Shown here one piece after another: positions 1 to 14,162 of a stretch of 64,000 bases of DNA (position 1 is the first letter of the stretch; every line of letters starts with the position of its first letter). This DNA is from Anthostomella pinea. Its lineage: Eukaryota > Ascomycota > Sordariomycetes > Xylariales > Xylariaceae. Where the stretch lies: NCBI GenBank assembly GCA_963556695.1, contig CAUWAG010000012.1:2232001-2296000 (forward strand). Reading direction: 5' to 3'. Below the pieces are notes generated by a model. The model was given only the letters and a program-made list of their open reading frames with translations, ran no database searches and was not told the origin of the DNA. The position numbers and the translations under genes were made by a program.

Positions 1-525
1 GAGTGGAATATAATAATCATGGCATTTGCTTGACTCAGCTATTCATCAGGTCTCGTTATCACAAGGCATGTTTATAAGGCGGAATTGAGGAGTGTTGGTA
101 GGGTTGCTCACTTGGTGGCTGTTTTGATTTTATTCCATGAACTGCCTGCCAGCCAAGCATAGCCCGTCTGCCCGTATGTTGCCAGCCAGCCAACCAGCCA
201 CCTCGAGCAGCCAGCCAGTCAGCCAGCCATACAAGGCCTGCCGCCAAAGCGGAATCAGAGTATCCGCACCAACCAAGATGCTGGTTCTAGATAGATGATG
301 CACTTCCTCATTTTCGTACAGGGAACTCAAGGCACCAACAAACTTGTCTTCCAAGAAAAGTGTCTTAGCCACGCGATACTGGAATCCGCAATCTATTTGC
401 CAGGCCGGGCCTTCGGTCGAAATTCTGTTTTCTGTTCTTTATCAACTTTTCCTTACTTACCTGCAATTCTTGATTGTCCTCGTAGTCTTGTCTGTCTTGT
501 CTCGTCTTGTTGCCCCCCACCGCAA
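1..525. other. Gene-free start of window with GCCA-type repeat
   Basis: I see no convincing gene here. Bases about 180-235 carry an irregular GCCA/GCCAGCCA microsatellite; the open frames rich in Trp, Ala and Gly on either strand are by-products of that repeat. The stretch from about 430 is pyrimidine-rich and could be the leader of the candidate gene that follows. Confidence 0.5.
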
Positions 526-922
526 TGGCCCTACCTATCCTGCCGCGCTCGGGCTTATTCCTAGGGGCGCGAACACTACTGGTACCCCGTCCTTCCATGC
601 GCCGCCGACAACCCCAGTTCCATCAGCTCTCTTCCAGCTCCAGTTCCAGTTCCCGTTCCGGCGATACTACTCACCAAGGATTTCCCGGCGGAAAACACGC
701 GTTGACGTTGTTCTCGAAAACCGGGACGTCATCTCGGATCGGCGGCGTGAGAACCTCGACGCTTACAATTACGCTGCCCCCGCCCACTGGAGAGAGTGGC
801 GCATTTACAGCGGATTTCTCGCCCGCTTTGTGCTTTGCTGAGACTGATGTACGGCTACCGCAAGCGCAAGGAACCGGAGAGAAAGGAGGAGATGAAGGAG
901 ATGAAGGAGTGACTGAGCTAAG
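526..922 (+). pseudogene. Candidate small mitochondrial protein, frame-broken
   Basis: An ATG at 526 opens a frame with a classic mitochondrial presequence: basic, Ser-rich and without acidic residues for about 45 residues (MALPILPRSG..., then a run of Ser). The protein-like sequence then continues one frame over (RRYYSPRISRRKTRV ... NLDAYNYAAPAHWREWRIYSGF). After about 830 a third frame continues (MYGYRKRKEPERKEEMKE, stop at 920-922). The segment around WREWRIYSGFLARF could be membrane-associated. Either the gene carries two small indels, or the sequence is faulty, or the match between frames is chance. I do not recognise a family. Codon composition in the joined frames looks coding, but this is a judgement by eye. 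Confidence 0.25.
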
Positions 923-2073
923 TTACTCGCTGCGGTCGGTGGGCCGTGGACGAGGCTGCTGGGGAGCTGGAAGGGAGGTGGGGGAGGGGGGTGGAAGTGG
1001 AAGGGGCGCTTGCGGCGGGTGAAGGGGTCCGTGTTTAATTCTGGTATGGGTATGGATGTGGATGGGCCGCGGTATGGTGACGAGGTGGGGGATATGTACG
1101 GTGATGAGATAGGGGATTGTTGGGCTGGGTATTGGGGGAGGGCTATGTGGCTGTTTGGGGCTTGAGCTTGGATGGAGTTTGTGTGTGTGAGAGAGCTGGG
1201 GGAGGACGGTGGGAAGGGAGATGGTGAGACGGAAAACAGCAGCACAGGGGCCGGCATGGCGGAGGGGTCCTGCACCAAAGAGACTCGCCTAAGAGCTGGA
1301 AACCCTATGGGTCGCCGCCCGAGCAGCCGCAGCAAAACACACCTTACGAATCAGTCCCCCGCAACAAATTTCCCCACAGCGAAGCCATGCATCCAGACCG
1401 CGTTCAGGTCCTCAGCGCGGCCAAAATCGCAGACGTCGAGAGGAACGGGAACGGGAAGTGGCGGCTGCAGGGCTGCCGGGTCGGGACTTCGCGTGGTACG
1501 AGTATGCCGGTGATGGGGAGTTGGGCCTCAGGGGGCTGTATTAAGGCGCTGGCGCCTTGGGCTTGCGGAAGGGGGGGCAGAAGGGAGACGAAGGGGACGG
1601 AGAGGACTCGATGCCTGGTATTGCTGGGGCTACGGGGTATGTGCTTAGTTGAGCGTTTTTTACACTTTGAATATATAATTCCTGTAATCGTGATGAATGT
1701 GTTTGTGGTGTTGGCTACTGGTATCTTCTGCTGTCATCTGTCGATAAATCAGATAGGCACTGCACTGCCAGACTGCGTTCTCGTAGAAAAATGTCGGCTG
1801 CTGAACGCGTGCCAGACGAGGTTGGCCAATGTCAAGAATCTGTGTAAGGGATCGAAATGAAGTGATCGGCGGTGGCTGTAGCCAACTCCGGATGGAAGAA
1901 GCAAATGTCTCAGTCATACATTCCGATGGTGGTTTCGAATGGTAAGCTCCATTCCCAGGCTTTTGTGTGCTTGGACGCACTTTTCCTTGTTCAACAATCA
2001 ATCACTGGTACATAATACGGCTGTCGATGTCGTCGCTGAAATCTTCTCTAGCAGTCGAATTTTGTGTGAAGAG
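923..2073. other. GC/GA-rich stretch, no supported gene
   Basis: This interval is G-rich on the plus strand (runs of GGGGAGG and GAAGG). It has several overlapping open frames on both strands, none with a recognisable motif, a start in context or a convincing end. A frame near 1390-1520 (MHPDRVQVLSAAKIADVERN...) has a somewhat protein-like texture but no support beyond that. I leave it unannotated. Confidence 0.4.
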
Positions 2074-2834
2074 ATGTTTCGACGCGCATTTCTTCGCCCG
2101 GTCAATCGAGTCTCGCCGGCCCTTCGGTGCTCGACTCGCTGCAGGGCAACCTTCACAAAGAGTCACAGAAGGCCATTCCGTACGCAAAGCTCGATGATCG
2201 ATTGGGATGACGATGCCACTTTCAGACGCAGAATCTTATATTTGCCACGGATTTGCCTTGGCCTGGGTGTAACGTTATTGGGGGCGGTCTATTGCTTGGT
2301 GCTCTCTGGTTCGAGTCTAGGTCGTGGTTTCATTCGAGATTGGGCCGAGTCCTCGATACGTGCCGCGCTACCGGCAACCATGAACTGGCGCGACTTCTGC
2401 AACCAGTTTCCGACATGCTGGACAGGAAGGAGGCCGGTCGAGCAGCATCAGGCGATGCTATGTTGGAGCGAGACGATTTCGACGTGCGATGGTTGCTACT
2501 TCTCCAGTATTACCCTAACCGCCCACCATTTTCGTCAGAACAAACGCTCCTCCTGCAGTACAAGTCACGACATCCCGTGGACGATATAGAGGTCGTGTAT
2601 GCAATTATGGGCCCAGCTGTCATCGGCCCAGAAGAACGGCATCGTCCTGAGCAGAGCCTCACCCGGGCCCGGCTCGTGGGCGCCGACGGACTCGATGAAC
2701 TCAAGTGGGCTTCGACAGCGCATCTCAGATCATTGGAGAAGGGCAGGCGCAATAATCCACGAAAGCTGGCACAGGGCTGCAAAGTCGTACTTGCCTTCGA
2801 CAACGACTTCCTGTTGGATATCATACCAGGCTGA
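2074..2834 (+). CDS. Hypothetical mitochondrial membrane protein (frame switch)
   Basis: The ATG at 2074 begins a basic presequence-like N-terminus (MFRRAFLRPVNRVSPALR...). About 55 residues in comes a hydrophobic stretch (LPRICLGLGVTLLGAVYCLVL) that could span a membrane. The more protein-like C-terminal part, about 160 residues ending LLDIIPG at 2834, lies in a different frame (HELARLLQPVSDMLDRKE..., DDFDVRWLLLLQYY...). A 47-bp intron from 2269 (GTAACG) to 2315 (TTCGAG) would join the two frames, but both splice sites are weak and an indel is equally possible. Family not recognised. The joint is inference; the two open frames are what is seen. Confidence 0.3.
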
Positions 2835-4337
2835 GGCTTTCGGGGCTGAATGCGCTAATGGGTTTAGCTTCAGGGCAGTCAGCCCACCCTCAGGCCACCA
2901 GGATCCTGGCGCCATTATCGTATGATTATCTGGTCACCCTGATGGCACACCTGTACATATGGGGGCTTCTCCCCCAGAGATCTTCTTCTCTTTCCTTTCA
3001 ATACAGAACGGTTTGAAATCTCACACTTCCTGCTGTGCGAGTACCGCGATCGGGAACTACATGTGCAGGATTCCGGCTCGGCCATGCGAAAGAGAGCCGG
3101 GGTTGTTGAGGCGTCTGGCTCTCATGGCATTGGGAGTCTGCCCGCTTAAGAGCCGCCATCGTCTGAGGAGAAACTCGAAATCAGACACCCGGAGTCAAAT
3201 TTTCAACATGCTTCTGGCCTGAATGCTCCCCAACATTGCGAATAACTTCTGGCGGCCTGTGGACGATAGGGCTTGTACCATAGGTGCTACGCGTTACATG
3301 CTCTAGTTGCATCTCTACTCAGATTTGATAGTCTTCTCTCATCCGATAGCTACAGTACGCATGAACTATCTCACTATGATACGTCAAGCCTGCACCCAGC
3401 TGCTCATCTTGCAGCAGAGCAATATCCTCAGAACCTCGCTCCACTCAGTGGCGTTTGTCTGACGCTGCCGTATAGCCCACTGTCATCACCTCTTTGCTAC
3501 AATGATATACTGGTATTGGGTGGACTCGCCAACCCAGGAGACCGCCAGCAACCTTGATCAGTATCCATGTTTGGGTGGCGCCCAGATACGACAAGTTGCT
3601 TGACCCGGGCCTGAGACCGGCCTCTCATGACACGACAGGGGGTGGTGGTGTTCCGGCGCGAGCATAGGCAGCGAGCGGAGAGTTGCCCTCTGCGTTCCTC
3701 CACCGCGACAAGACCAAGATGCAATACCGCAACGCCACTCGGCGGGGAATAATCCTCGCAATGGATGTAGCGAAGCCCCACTCGTGGGCAGCATTCAAAC
3801 ATACCTATCAAATCAATCTAATCTAACTCCTCCTAACTAGATTAGATTGTGATAACTAAACAATCCAATCCAATCCGGCTATCTCTAACTTCCAATTTGA
3901 TTAGATCGTTTGACAACCGGATATCCGGCGCCGAAGCTCCGGACCAATAAGAAGCCTCCGTTTTTTTAACCCATATTAGCAGCAGCATTAGCCACACCAC
4001 CAGCCACATCACGTCCACCACACACCCATCACACACCCACTACACACACGCCTACCCCATATCTGTTGAATGGGAGCCGGAAATAGATACCGGAAGATCT
4101 CTAGTGGGGCAGAGACGCACAGGGCATCTGACCCACCAAGAAGACAGATGATCAATCTCAGTACGCTGAAGAAGCAGAGGAGAAGAAGAACAACAACAGA
4201 AGACACTTGTTAACCTGAATAATCTGAACTCGCTTGCATCTAACAATATCCACCACATCCACCACATCCCTCGAACAAACCTGTCATCTTCAGGACACCC
4301 ATTTCTGGTATCGCAACCATGCTCAATCGCTTCAACT
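2835..4337. other. Intergenic, partly AT-rich
   Basis: No supported gene. Around 3825-3885 the sequence is AT-rich with repeated GATTAGATT / AATCCAATCC words that are partly inverted. Around 3990-4060 there is a CAC/ACCACA-rich stretch. Short frames on the minus strand here are compositional. Confidence 0.4.
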
Positions 4338-4549
4338 TGTCACGGCGAGCATACTGAGGAGCTGGGACATGGCCTGCAGCAAGCAGCTATTACTCTATTG
4401 ACGAGAATATCAAGACTAGAGAGGAAAGGAAGAGAGAGAGAGATAGGTACAGTGGGAGGTTGCCCCTTTAAGGGGATCCCCTGGTCAGATCCTTCCCCTA
4501 TTGGGAAGTATCCACTTGTCATGTAGGAAGGTCTGTGCAGGCCGTCACA
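4338..4549 (-). repeat. Short LTR-like element, family 1, copy A
   Basis: A 212-bp element with ends TGTCACGGC and GCCGTCACA, bounded by a perfect 5-bp direct duplication CAACT (4333-4337 and 4550-4554). TG...CA ends plus a 5-bp target duplication are the signature of LTR retroelement insertion, so a solo LTR is the simplest reading. No internal retrotransposon region is present. The element holds a GA/CT microsatellite and three short hairpins. It is close to identical to copies at 9130, 21012, 37326 and 54666. The strand is assigned by taking the TGTGACGGCCTGC end as 5 prime. This copy carries extra G-to-A/C-to-T differences from the others. No interrupted gene is recognised at this site. 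Confidence 0.85.
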
Positions 4550-4957
4550 CAACTCGCCTAGGGATACACGATAATGCCGTCAAAGCCGAAAAATAACGAC
4601 ATTTGAAAGACCTTAAAATAGCAGTTAAACAATCCAATCCGAGGACCCCCTGATTAAATTGCAGTTAACGAAGGGACCTCGGGATTGATTAGATTAAACC
4701 TTAACCACCCCTTAACTGATTGTAAATACTTGGATTATGTGGAACGCTGCTCGTGGAGTCTCCAACTGCCGATAGGTCAACTTTTGTCCCCAATATATAG
4801 TTAACCGATGATCATCCATCTCCACCTCTCAATTCACATCCCGGATACCATGTCCGTTAAGGTCCAAGCAGAACAACTATCTTAGGCAATAGTAACGATT
4901 GTCGATTCGTAGTCACCAACCTGACTATTTTCATTTCAATCCTAGCTCGCTGGAACC
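4550..4957. other. Intergenic / promoter region of SDR gene
   Basis: Directly downstream of the repeat. It holds an imperfect inverted repeat (about 4625-4647 against 4674-4698, core AATCC...GAGG(A/T)CC), a TATA-like CAATATATAG at about 4791-4800, and the CT-rich leader of the SDR gene that starts at 4958. No gene seen. Confidence 0.4.
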
Positions 4958-5921
4958 ATGAACGAGCACTCCAGACCATCAGGGGCCAAGAGCGTAGTGG
5001 TCACTGGCGGTGCCAGTGGGCTCGGTCTGGCCATGACCGCACACTTCGCATCGCAAGGCCATCGCGTGACTATACTAGACGTGAACGCGGAGTCAGGTCC
5101 AGGAGTCGCCGCCGAGGTTGCCTCTCAACATCCACAAGCCACCGTGACGTTCAAGAAATCCGACGTCTCATCGTGGAACGACCTCGCCGCAGTGTTCAAA
5201 GAGATCTACCAAGAAGCCGGCAGGATAGATATTGTCATGGCTAATGCCGGCATCTCTGGGCAGGGGACGTCGAACCTGGCTGTGGAAGATGGGGATGAGC
5301 CATCTGAGCCGAAGTTGAAGACGCTGGATGTCAACTTGACTGGCACCATATACAGTGAGTCTCCACACGGATAATAACCACACTGGCTGGACAAGTCTAA
5401 CTGCCTCCCAGGCGTGAAGCTCGCAATCCATTATATGCAGAAAAACCAGCCGGACCCATCTACCGGCTCTAAGGGGTCCATAATCTGCACGGCTTCTAAC
5501 GCGGGACTCTACGCGTTTCCAGTGGCGCCTTTATACGCGGCCTCCAAGTTCGGCGTTATCGGACTGGTGCGATCATTAGGGCCCGTTCTCGGACGGCAGG
5601 GCATCCAGATCAACGCCCTTGCACCAGCAGTCCTAGGTACGGGGACCATCCTTCCTCAGCGTTACCCCTGAACGGGAAGTTCGGCTGATATGGTATACAG
5701 AAAGCAACATTGCTCCGTCGAAGGAGCTCTTCAAGAACATGATTATCACGCCCAAGTCTACGCTCATCCGAGGTGTTGCCAAGTTCATCGAAGACCCTGG
5801 CTTGTGTGGCTGCGTAGCTGAGATCCATGGGGAGGACGTGACCCTTCGGCCGCCTCATGACTTTGTGGATGTGCACAGTCGGACGAACTTGGAGACCTTT
5901 TGGGGTTTGGGTTACGCTTAG
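4958..5921 (+). CDS. Short-chain dehydrogenase/reductase, three exons
   Basis: An NAD(P)-dependent oxidoreductase of the classical SDR family; the substrate is unknown. Exons are 4958-5354, 5412-5636 and 5701-5921, giving 280 residues, a typical classical SDR length. Intron 1 runs from GTGAGT to CCCAG, intron 2 from GTACGG to TACAG; both joins keep the frame. Visible motifs are the cofactor loop TGGASGLG near residue 16, the DVN acidic position after beta-2, NAG (MANAGIS), and the catalytic Ser with YAASK (Ser-Tyr-x3-Lys). There is no signal peptide or membrane segment, so it is probably cytosolic. The layout resembles 15-hydroxyprostaglandin-dehydrogenase-like SDRs, but that is only resemblance. 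The gene appears intact. A solo LTR lies 200 bp downstream. Confidence 0.9.
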
Positions 5922-6120
5922 GTATTTCATGACTCGATCCTGCATGGCTTGGATTTTGTTGTTGAAAGCGAACGTGAGAACCGGTACTCTCAACCATGTT
6001 TGCTGATAGCTTCTCGGTGGCCCCTTAGTAACGGTAGCTCTTGACTCGTTGTACCGACAGCGGCGATGTTAAGTACGGCTGGGAACAGAGCAGAATGAGA
6101 CCAACCCGAATACGAGGTCA

Positions 6121-6318
6121 TATTGGATTCTGGGCTATGTTAGCCCATCCATAGTCATCATTCAGGATCACCATCCCTATTCGTGACTCTGTCACATACG
6201 TGGCCAACATAAGGCCACGTATCCTTTCCTTTAGTATCTTGGATATATATAGGGCCACTCTGGCCGCTCCAGAGTAGCTGGAATTCCTCTCCTTAATAGA
6301 ACACTTTGAAATCTCACA
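6121..6318 (+). repeat. Solo LTR, family 2, copy 1
   Basis: A 198-bp element beginning TATTGGATTC (the partner copy has TGTTGGATTC) and ending ATCTCACA. It is flanked by a perfect 5-bp duplication GGTCA (6116-6120 and 6319-6323). It includes a TATA-like GGATATATATAG and the palindromic CTCTGGCCGCTCCAGAG, as expected of an LTR promoter region. About 95% identical by eye to the copy at 20065. The second base G of the expected TG end has become A, a transition. No internal region, so I call it a solo LTR; the TGTTGG start resembles Copia-type LTRs. Confidence 0.85.
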
Positions 6319-6662
6319 GGTCACCAGGACCAATGCCGCTACAATGCGAGCCCGAAAGTCTGATCTCCTGGCACCTCAATGACAATGAAAATGTGCCTGA
6401 CGCAAGGTGGTTCCTACATGTCAATATGAGCTGTTCCGGAAGATCCAGCCATATACACAGCACCACTCGCCCATATTGAGGCGTAAGCACACATGACTCA
6501 GCACCAGTGACATGCAGTATAGAGAGACGGAGGCTGGGAGATGATGGTGCGGGGGTGACGGGTAGTCCTACATGTACCCCAACAGTGAGTGGCCAGCTCT
6601 ACACAACCTCTCACCGCCAACTATCTTTCATTCCCATTCTCGCAAGCCCTCGTCTTCGAGAC

Positions 6663-7949
6663 ATGGCCGGCACTGCCCCTACTAGAGATGCCATCGAATT
6701 GGAGTCGTGGCTACATGATCGCGCATGGGTGGGAGAAGCGCCTCCAGCTGACGTACTCGAGGATTTCGACTTCGACGCATTCCTACGGGATGACGAACCC
6801 GACGACAATGGACAGCGCCAGTTGCCTATAGCCTCCTACATCACATGCCAGCATCTCCAGAACTCATGGTTCAGCGACCAGCTTCCCGCTCCTATCGCCA
6901 CACGGACGCCGTCCGCCGTCCTCTCGGACCTCCTCGACGCCGTCGTAATCAGTCCGACACTTGATCCGGACGGGGCTCGTCTCAAACGGATACGCAACGA
7001 CACGGGCGCCGGCGCAGTTACAAAGTCCGATCTGACTTTTCACTGCTTTCCCAGGCTCCCCGTTGAGCTGCGACTCATCGTCTGGGCCATGGCCATGCCA
7101 TCCCGCTCGCTGCATATTGATGCTGCTACTCCTTCGGCGTGTTTGCTGAGCCAACGACTGCCTAGTCCGGCCTGTCGCGAGGCGAGGGTTGCATTGCCGG
7201 TGCACGAAATGACTCCCAAAGGGTCCTGGACCAAAGAAACGTGGAGGTTCACAAAAGCCGATAGGTTGAGCCTGGGGGTCAATCCTCTCTACAGTGGCAT
7301 CGATATTGTCGCCGCACTGGACCAGTTCGACTATGTTGCCATGCAGCTCCAACACTTGCGCTTGAATACATACCGCCAGGAAACCATCACTGCGGATGAT
7401 ATGAGACGGATCAAACATCTGATGGTGGTTGTGCAAACCGTCAACATCAGAGTCCCCCACATCGATGATCGTGACGGCGACGGAATGGGGACGACCCAGC
7501 CGGTCCCTCCCGATGCATTGGTAATTGAACCGGCTGGATACACGTGCTGGGAATCTCTGGAGAAGGCGATAGTGGGATACATCCCGCCACGCGAGAGGAC
7601 AGAGACGATATATGAAGTCGTCGACCTCCGCGACAGGCACCGTATCCGCGAGCTTTTGAGCGTCGGCGGTGGCAGCGCAAACCGACTTGGTGCGATGGAT
7701 CGCACCAGGGCAAGGGCTTTCTGCATGGACTGTCAGCTCGACTGGTGTGAGACACGTGGCAAGAATCTCGCGGTAGATTACCTCAACCGCAGACGCGGGG
7801 GCGAAAGTGCAGGAGAGGAGCACCCTGACTGGGACGGGATCCCTCACATGATTCCAGCTGTCAGGTTTGAGTTCGACTTCTCGCACGCTATCAAGCAGAA
7901 TCTTCATGCTAAGTCCGAAGAGAGCGCCATGCCACACCCATTCCATTAG
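6663..7949 (+). CDS. 2EXR-domain protein
   Basis: An intronless frame of 428 residues from the ATG at 6663 (MAGTAPTRDAIELESW...). The frame stays open upstream to about 6507, but without an ATG in good context. After an acidic N-terminal part (EDFDFDAFLRDDEPDD), residues about 120-150 carry the 2EXR signature (FHCFPRLPVELRLIVWAMA followed by SRSLHI). This domain is common in filamentous ascomycetes; its biochemical role is not established. The C-terminal half contains CMDCQLDWCETRG, a Cys cluster, and no membrane segment. A 366-residue antisense frame covers the same DNA but has no recognisable motif and is rejected. Complete and apparently functional. Confidence 0.8.
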   Translation: MAGTAPTRDAIELESWLHDRAWVGEAPPADVLEDFDFDAFLRDDEPDDNGQRQLPIASYITCQHLQNSWFSDQLPAPIATRTPSAVLSDLLDAVVISPTLDPDGARLKRIRNDTGAGAVTKSDLTFHCFPRLPVELRLIVWAMAMPSRSLHIDAATPSACLLSQRLPSPACREARVALPVHEMTPKGSWTKETWRFTKADRLSLGVNPLYSGIDIVAALDQFDYVAMQLQHLRLNTYRQETITADDMRRIKHLMVVVQTVNIRVPHIDDRDGDGMGTTQPVPPDALVIEPAGYTCWESLEKAIVGYIPPRERTETIYEVVDLRDRHRIRELLSVGGGSANRLGAMDRTRARAFCMDCQLDWCETRGKNLAVDYLNRRRGGESAGEEHPDWDGIPHMIPAVRFEFDFSHAIKQNLHAKSEESAMPHPFH

Positions 7950-8994
7950 AGTTTGTGTTCCCAACCCAGCAAACTAATAGATGATAGCGATGTGGAAATC
8001 ATTACAGTCACTAGCGCAACCTTGAGCAAATTAAGGGAATGATTATTTCAATCGTAGTCCGATTTCAATAGTACCTCCTGCCAGCTGCCACATCCTGCAA
8101 TCTGCATCTGCCAACCCCCTGTCAACTGCTACGACCTTGTTCACAGCGTTATAGACAGCAAGCCGAAGGAATCATTTGCAGAGGAATCGTAATTCGCGGA
8201 ATCATTATTCCTGGTAGAATCATTCACGACGGCGTTACATTTCGCTGTGGCATTATACTGGACGGTGGCATCACACTTCGCAAAAGAAGCAAAGCTCGCG
8301 GAAATATAGATTTAATAACAACCTTCGCTAAGAACAAGTAGACCGCGCCGCAAGCACAGTGTATATAGTATATCTTTTTGGTAGGAGTCCCTCTTGTATG
8401 GTATACTGGTGGCACTGGCAGCTGACAGCGGAGTAACTGCTATTGAAATGTGGCTACTATTGAAATACCAATTTTCCAAACTATCCCCTCCATTAGACCG
8501 GCCCAAGGGCGTCGAGAAGTTTTTGGTAACATTTCGGAGAAACAAAAAACGGGATTAGTGTCCCAGCATCGTTGGGTCTGCCGCGATGTAGACGTGTGTC
8601 GACCTTGGGGACGGTCGATGAGGGTCCAGGTTGAATGACAACGGTGTAGCTCGAAACTCTGTTGGGCTTCAACTTGAGGTTTGGTATAGACCTGACAAAT
8701 CAGACACTTGGCAATACTATACAGGCGGCCAGACGTACGCAGGTTGATGTGGCGTCAGTTGACTACTAAACTCAGTTTTGAGCCGAGTCAATTCCTTTCT
8801 CCGAGCTGTGGAAACTCGAATATAAATATAGGAGACGTTCCCATCGTCCTGCTTTTCTGCTCTCACAACCTAAACCATCAACAAGCCCTCATCTTCGAAC
8901 ACCCAACAACCCAAACGTCTCCCTCAATCATCCACCCACAACCCATAACTCCCCCTCAAGCATTCCGCGGTTCACAGACGCCGCGTCATCCACA
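7950..8994. other. Intergenic
   Basis: No gene seen. The last 150 bp are CAA/CCAAC-rich and look like the 5 prime leader of the Vts1-type locus starting at 8995, with a TATA-like TATAAATATAG at about 8821-8831. The rest is featureless. Confidence 0.4.
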
Positions 8995-10501
8995 ATGCAA
9001 AGAGGAAATAGCTCCAACACTGGCCCCAGCGCCAACCCAACAACTTCACAACATGCCAACGGATCAGCTCCTGGGTCTGCTGACAACACGAACGGTGTAG
9101 CTGATAGAGCTGCCCATACTGCGAGCGCCTGTGACGGCCTGCACAGACCTTCCCACATGACAAGCGGATACTTCCCAATAGGGGAAGGATCTGACCAAAG
9201 GATCCCCTTAAAGGGGCAACCTCCCACTGTACCTATCTCTCTCTCTCTCTCTTCCTTTCCTCTCTAGTCTTGATATTCTCGTCAATAGAGTAATAGCTGC
9301 TTGCTGCCGGCCATGTCCCAGCTCCTCAGTACGCTCGCCGTGACAGCGCCTCGAGCGTCAGGTGGAATGCCAGACCGGCGCCACCGGCGTTCCCATCGAA
9401 TTCGTTCACGGATGATGAGGACGAGCAGGAGTCGCTACGACCAGGTTTCACTCCTCGCCGCTCCAATGGCTACTCCTCAGCCTCCCCGAACCGCGTCGGT
9501 AAGTCCACCACCTCCCGATCGGCACTTGATTTCGCTCCTGGCTCCAACGGCTACTCCGTAGTAGCCTCCCAGGACCGCGTCGAGAACTCCGTCACCACCT
9601 CCGGCAATGATGGCGGCAAAGGCAAAGGCAAGGAGAAAGAGGTTATCGACGACGACGCTTCGTCGGAAGGCCTACCTGACATTGACCTGGAGCGAGAAGG
9701 CACCACTTGGCTGCGGGACGCCAATAGCTGGAGGGCGTCGAATGGGTTCAACTTGAATGAGTTCCCCCTCCGGTTTCAGCAGCTTGCCTCTGGCCGACCA
9801 GTACGTTGCTGTGGCCGCCCAGTGCGATGCCGTGGAGCTCCGCGCCTGGCGCCGCGCCAACGGCATTTACGGAACCCAAGACGACTCGGATGCGACATCC
9901 GGAGAATATTCGTATGTAGAAAACCTAGGCGATTCGTATACGACAGATGTGACATCACCATTTTCGCGGGGAGATCCCACCACCGACCACCCTCCCCTGA
10001 CCTTCGACCCTAGCATCTGGAGATGAGTGGACCCAGATTCGTTCCGTCCCCCGGGCATGGGCGGAACCACCGTCGAGAAGAAATACGACGCGGACATCCC
10101 AAATATCCCCGCGTGGCTGCGGAGTCAAAGACTACACAAGTACACGGACAAGCTGAAGGATCTGAAGTGGATCGATTTGGATCGATTTGGTCGAGATGGA
10201 CGACGAGGCTCTCGAGAAGCGTGGCATAATTGCATTGGGCGCAGCTCAAGGGCTTTGTGGGAGTCAGAGAAGCCATGGGTGATTATAGCCGGGTTGAGTC
10301 TCATAAGCATTGCTGCTAACGGAGTTTTTAGATGCGCCGCTGGTCAGCGGCAGCCCAAATGCCGGACCTTCGCACGTGGACGCCGAGATGGAGGAGGTGA
10401 GGGAGAAGGTGAAGAAGTTATGGCGAGAGTGGAGGAAGGAGGTGAAGGAGTTATGGCGACCCTCGCGGGTGCTCCGTCTCCTCAAAGAATTAGAGCAGTG
10501 A
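8995..10501 (+). pseudogene. vts1: Vts1-type SAM-domain RNA-binding protein, disrupted
   Basis: A decayed homologue of Vts1/Smaug-type post-transcriptional regulators, which bind hairpin RNA through a SAM domain. The ATG at 8995 opens a Ser/Asn/Gly-rich N-terminus. At 9130 a 216-bp LTR-like element interrupts it; dropping the element and one target copy restores an open frame (HTASA joined to SSVRWNARP). A frame change near 9780 leads to LADQYVAVAAQCDAVELRAW, then an in-frame TGA at 10024-10026. The SAM domain follows (IPAWLRSQRLHKYTDKLKDL), is frameshifted by a tandem ATCGATTTGG at 10171-10190, and continues as MDDEALEKRGIIALGA. One more shift near 10245 precedes a probable intron 10279-10331 and a Lys/Arg-rich coiled C-terminus ending LLKELEQ. 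The family assignment rests on the SAM core; with five lesions no functional product is expected. Confidence 0.75.
9130..9345 (+). repeat. Short LTR-like element, family 1, copy B (in vts1-like gene)
   Basis: A 216-bp element, TGTGACGGC...GCCGTGACA, with a perfect 5-bp target duplication GCGCC (9125-9129 and 9346-9350). It is inserted in the sense direction in the coding frame of the Vts1-type gene. Element plus duplication is 221 bp, so it also shifts the frame. It carries the longest CT tract of the family, followed by CTAG at about 9264-9267, and an ATG near its 3 prime end. Confidence 0.88.

Positions 10502-14162
<3,661 letters not shown>

Noticed and set aside
6864..7964. 366-residue open frame antisense to the 2EXR gene
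   Set aside because: No motif and no start context; the plus strand carries a recognisable 2EXR signature over the same DNA, and high GC makes long antisense frames common here.
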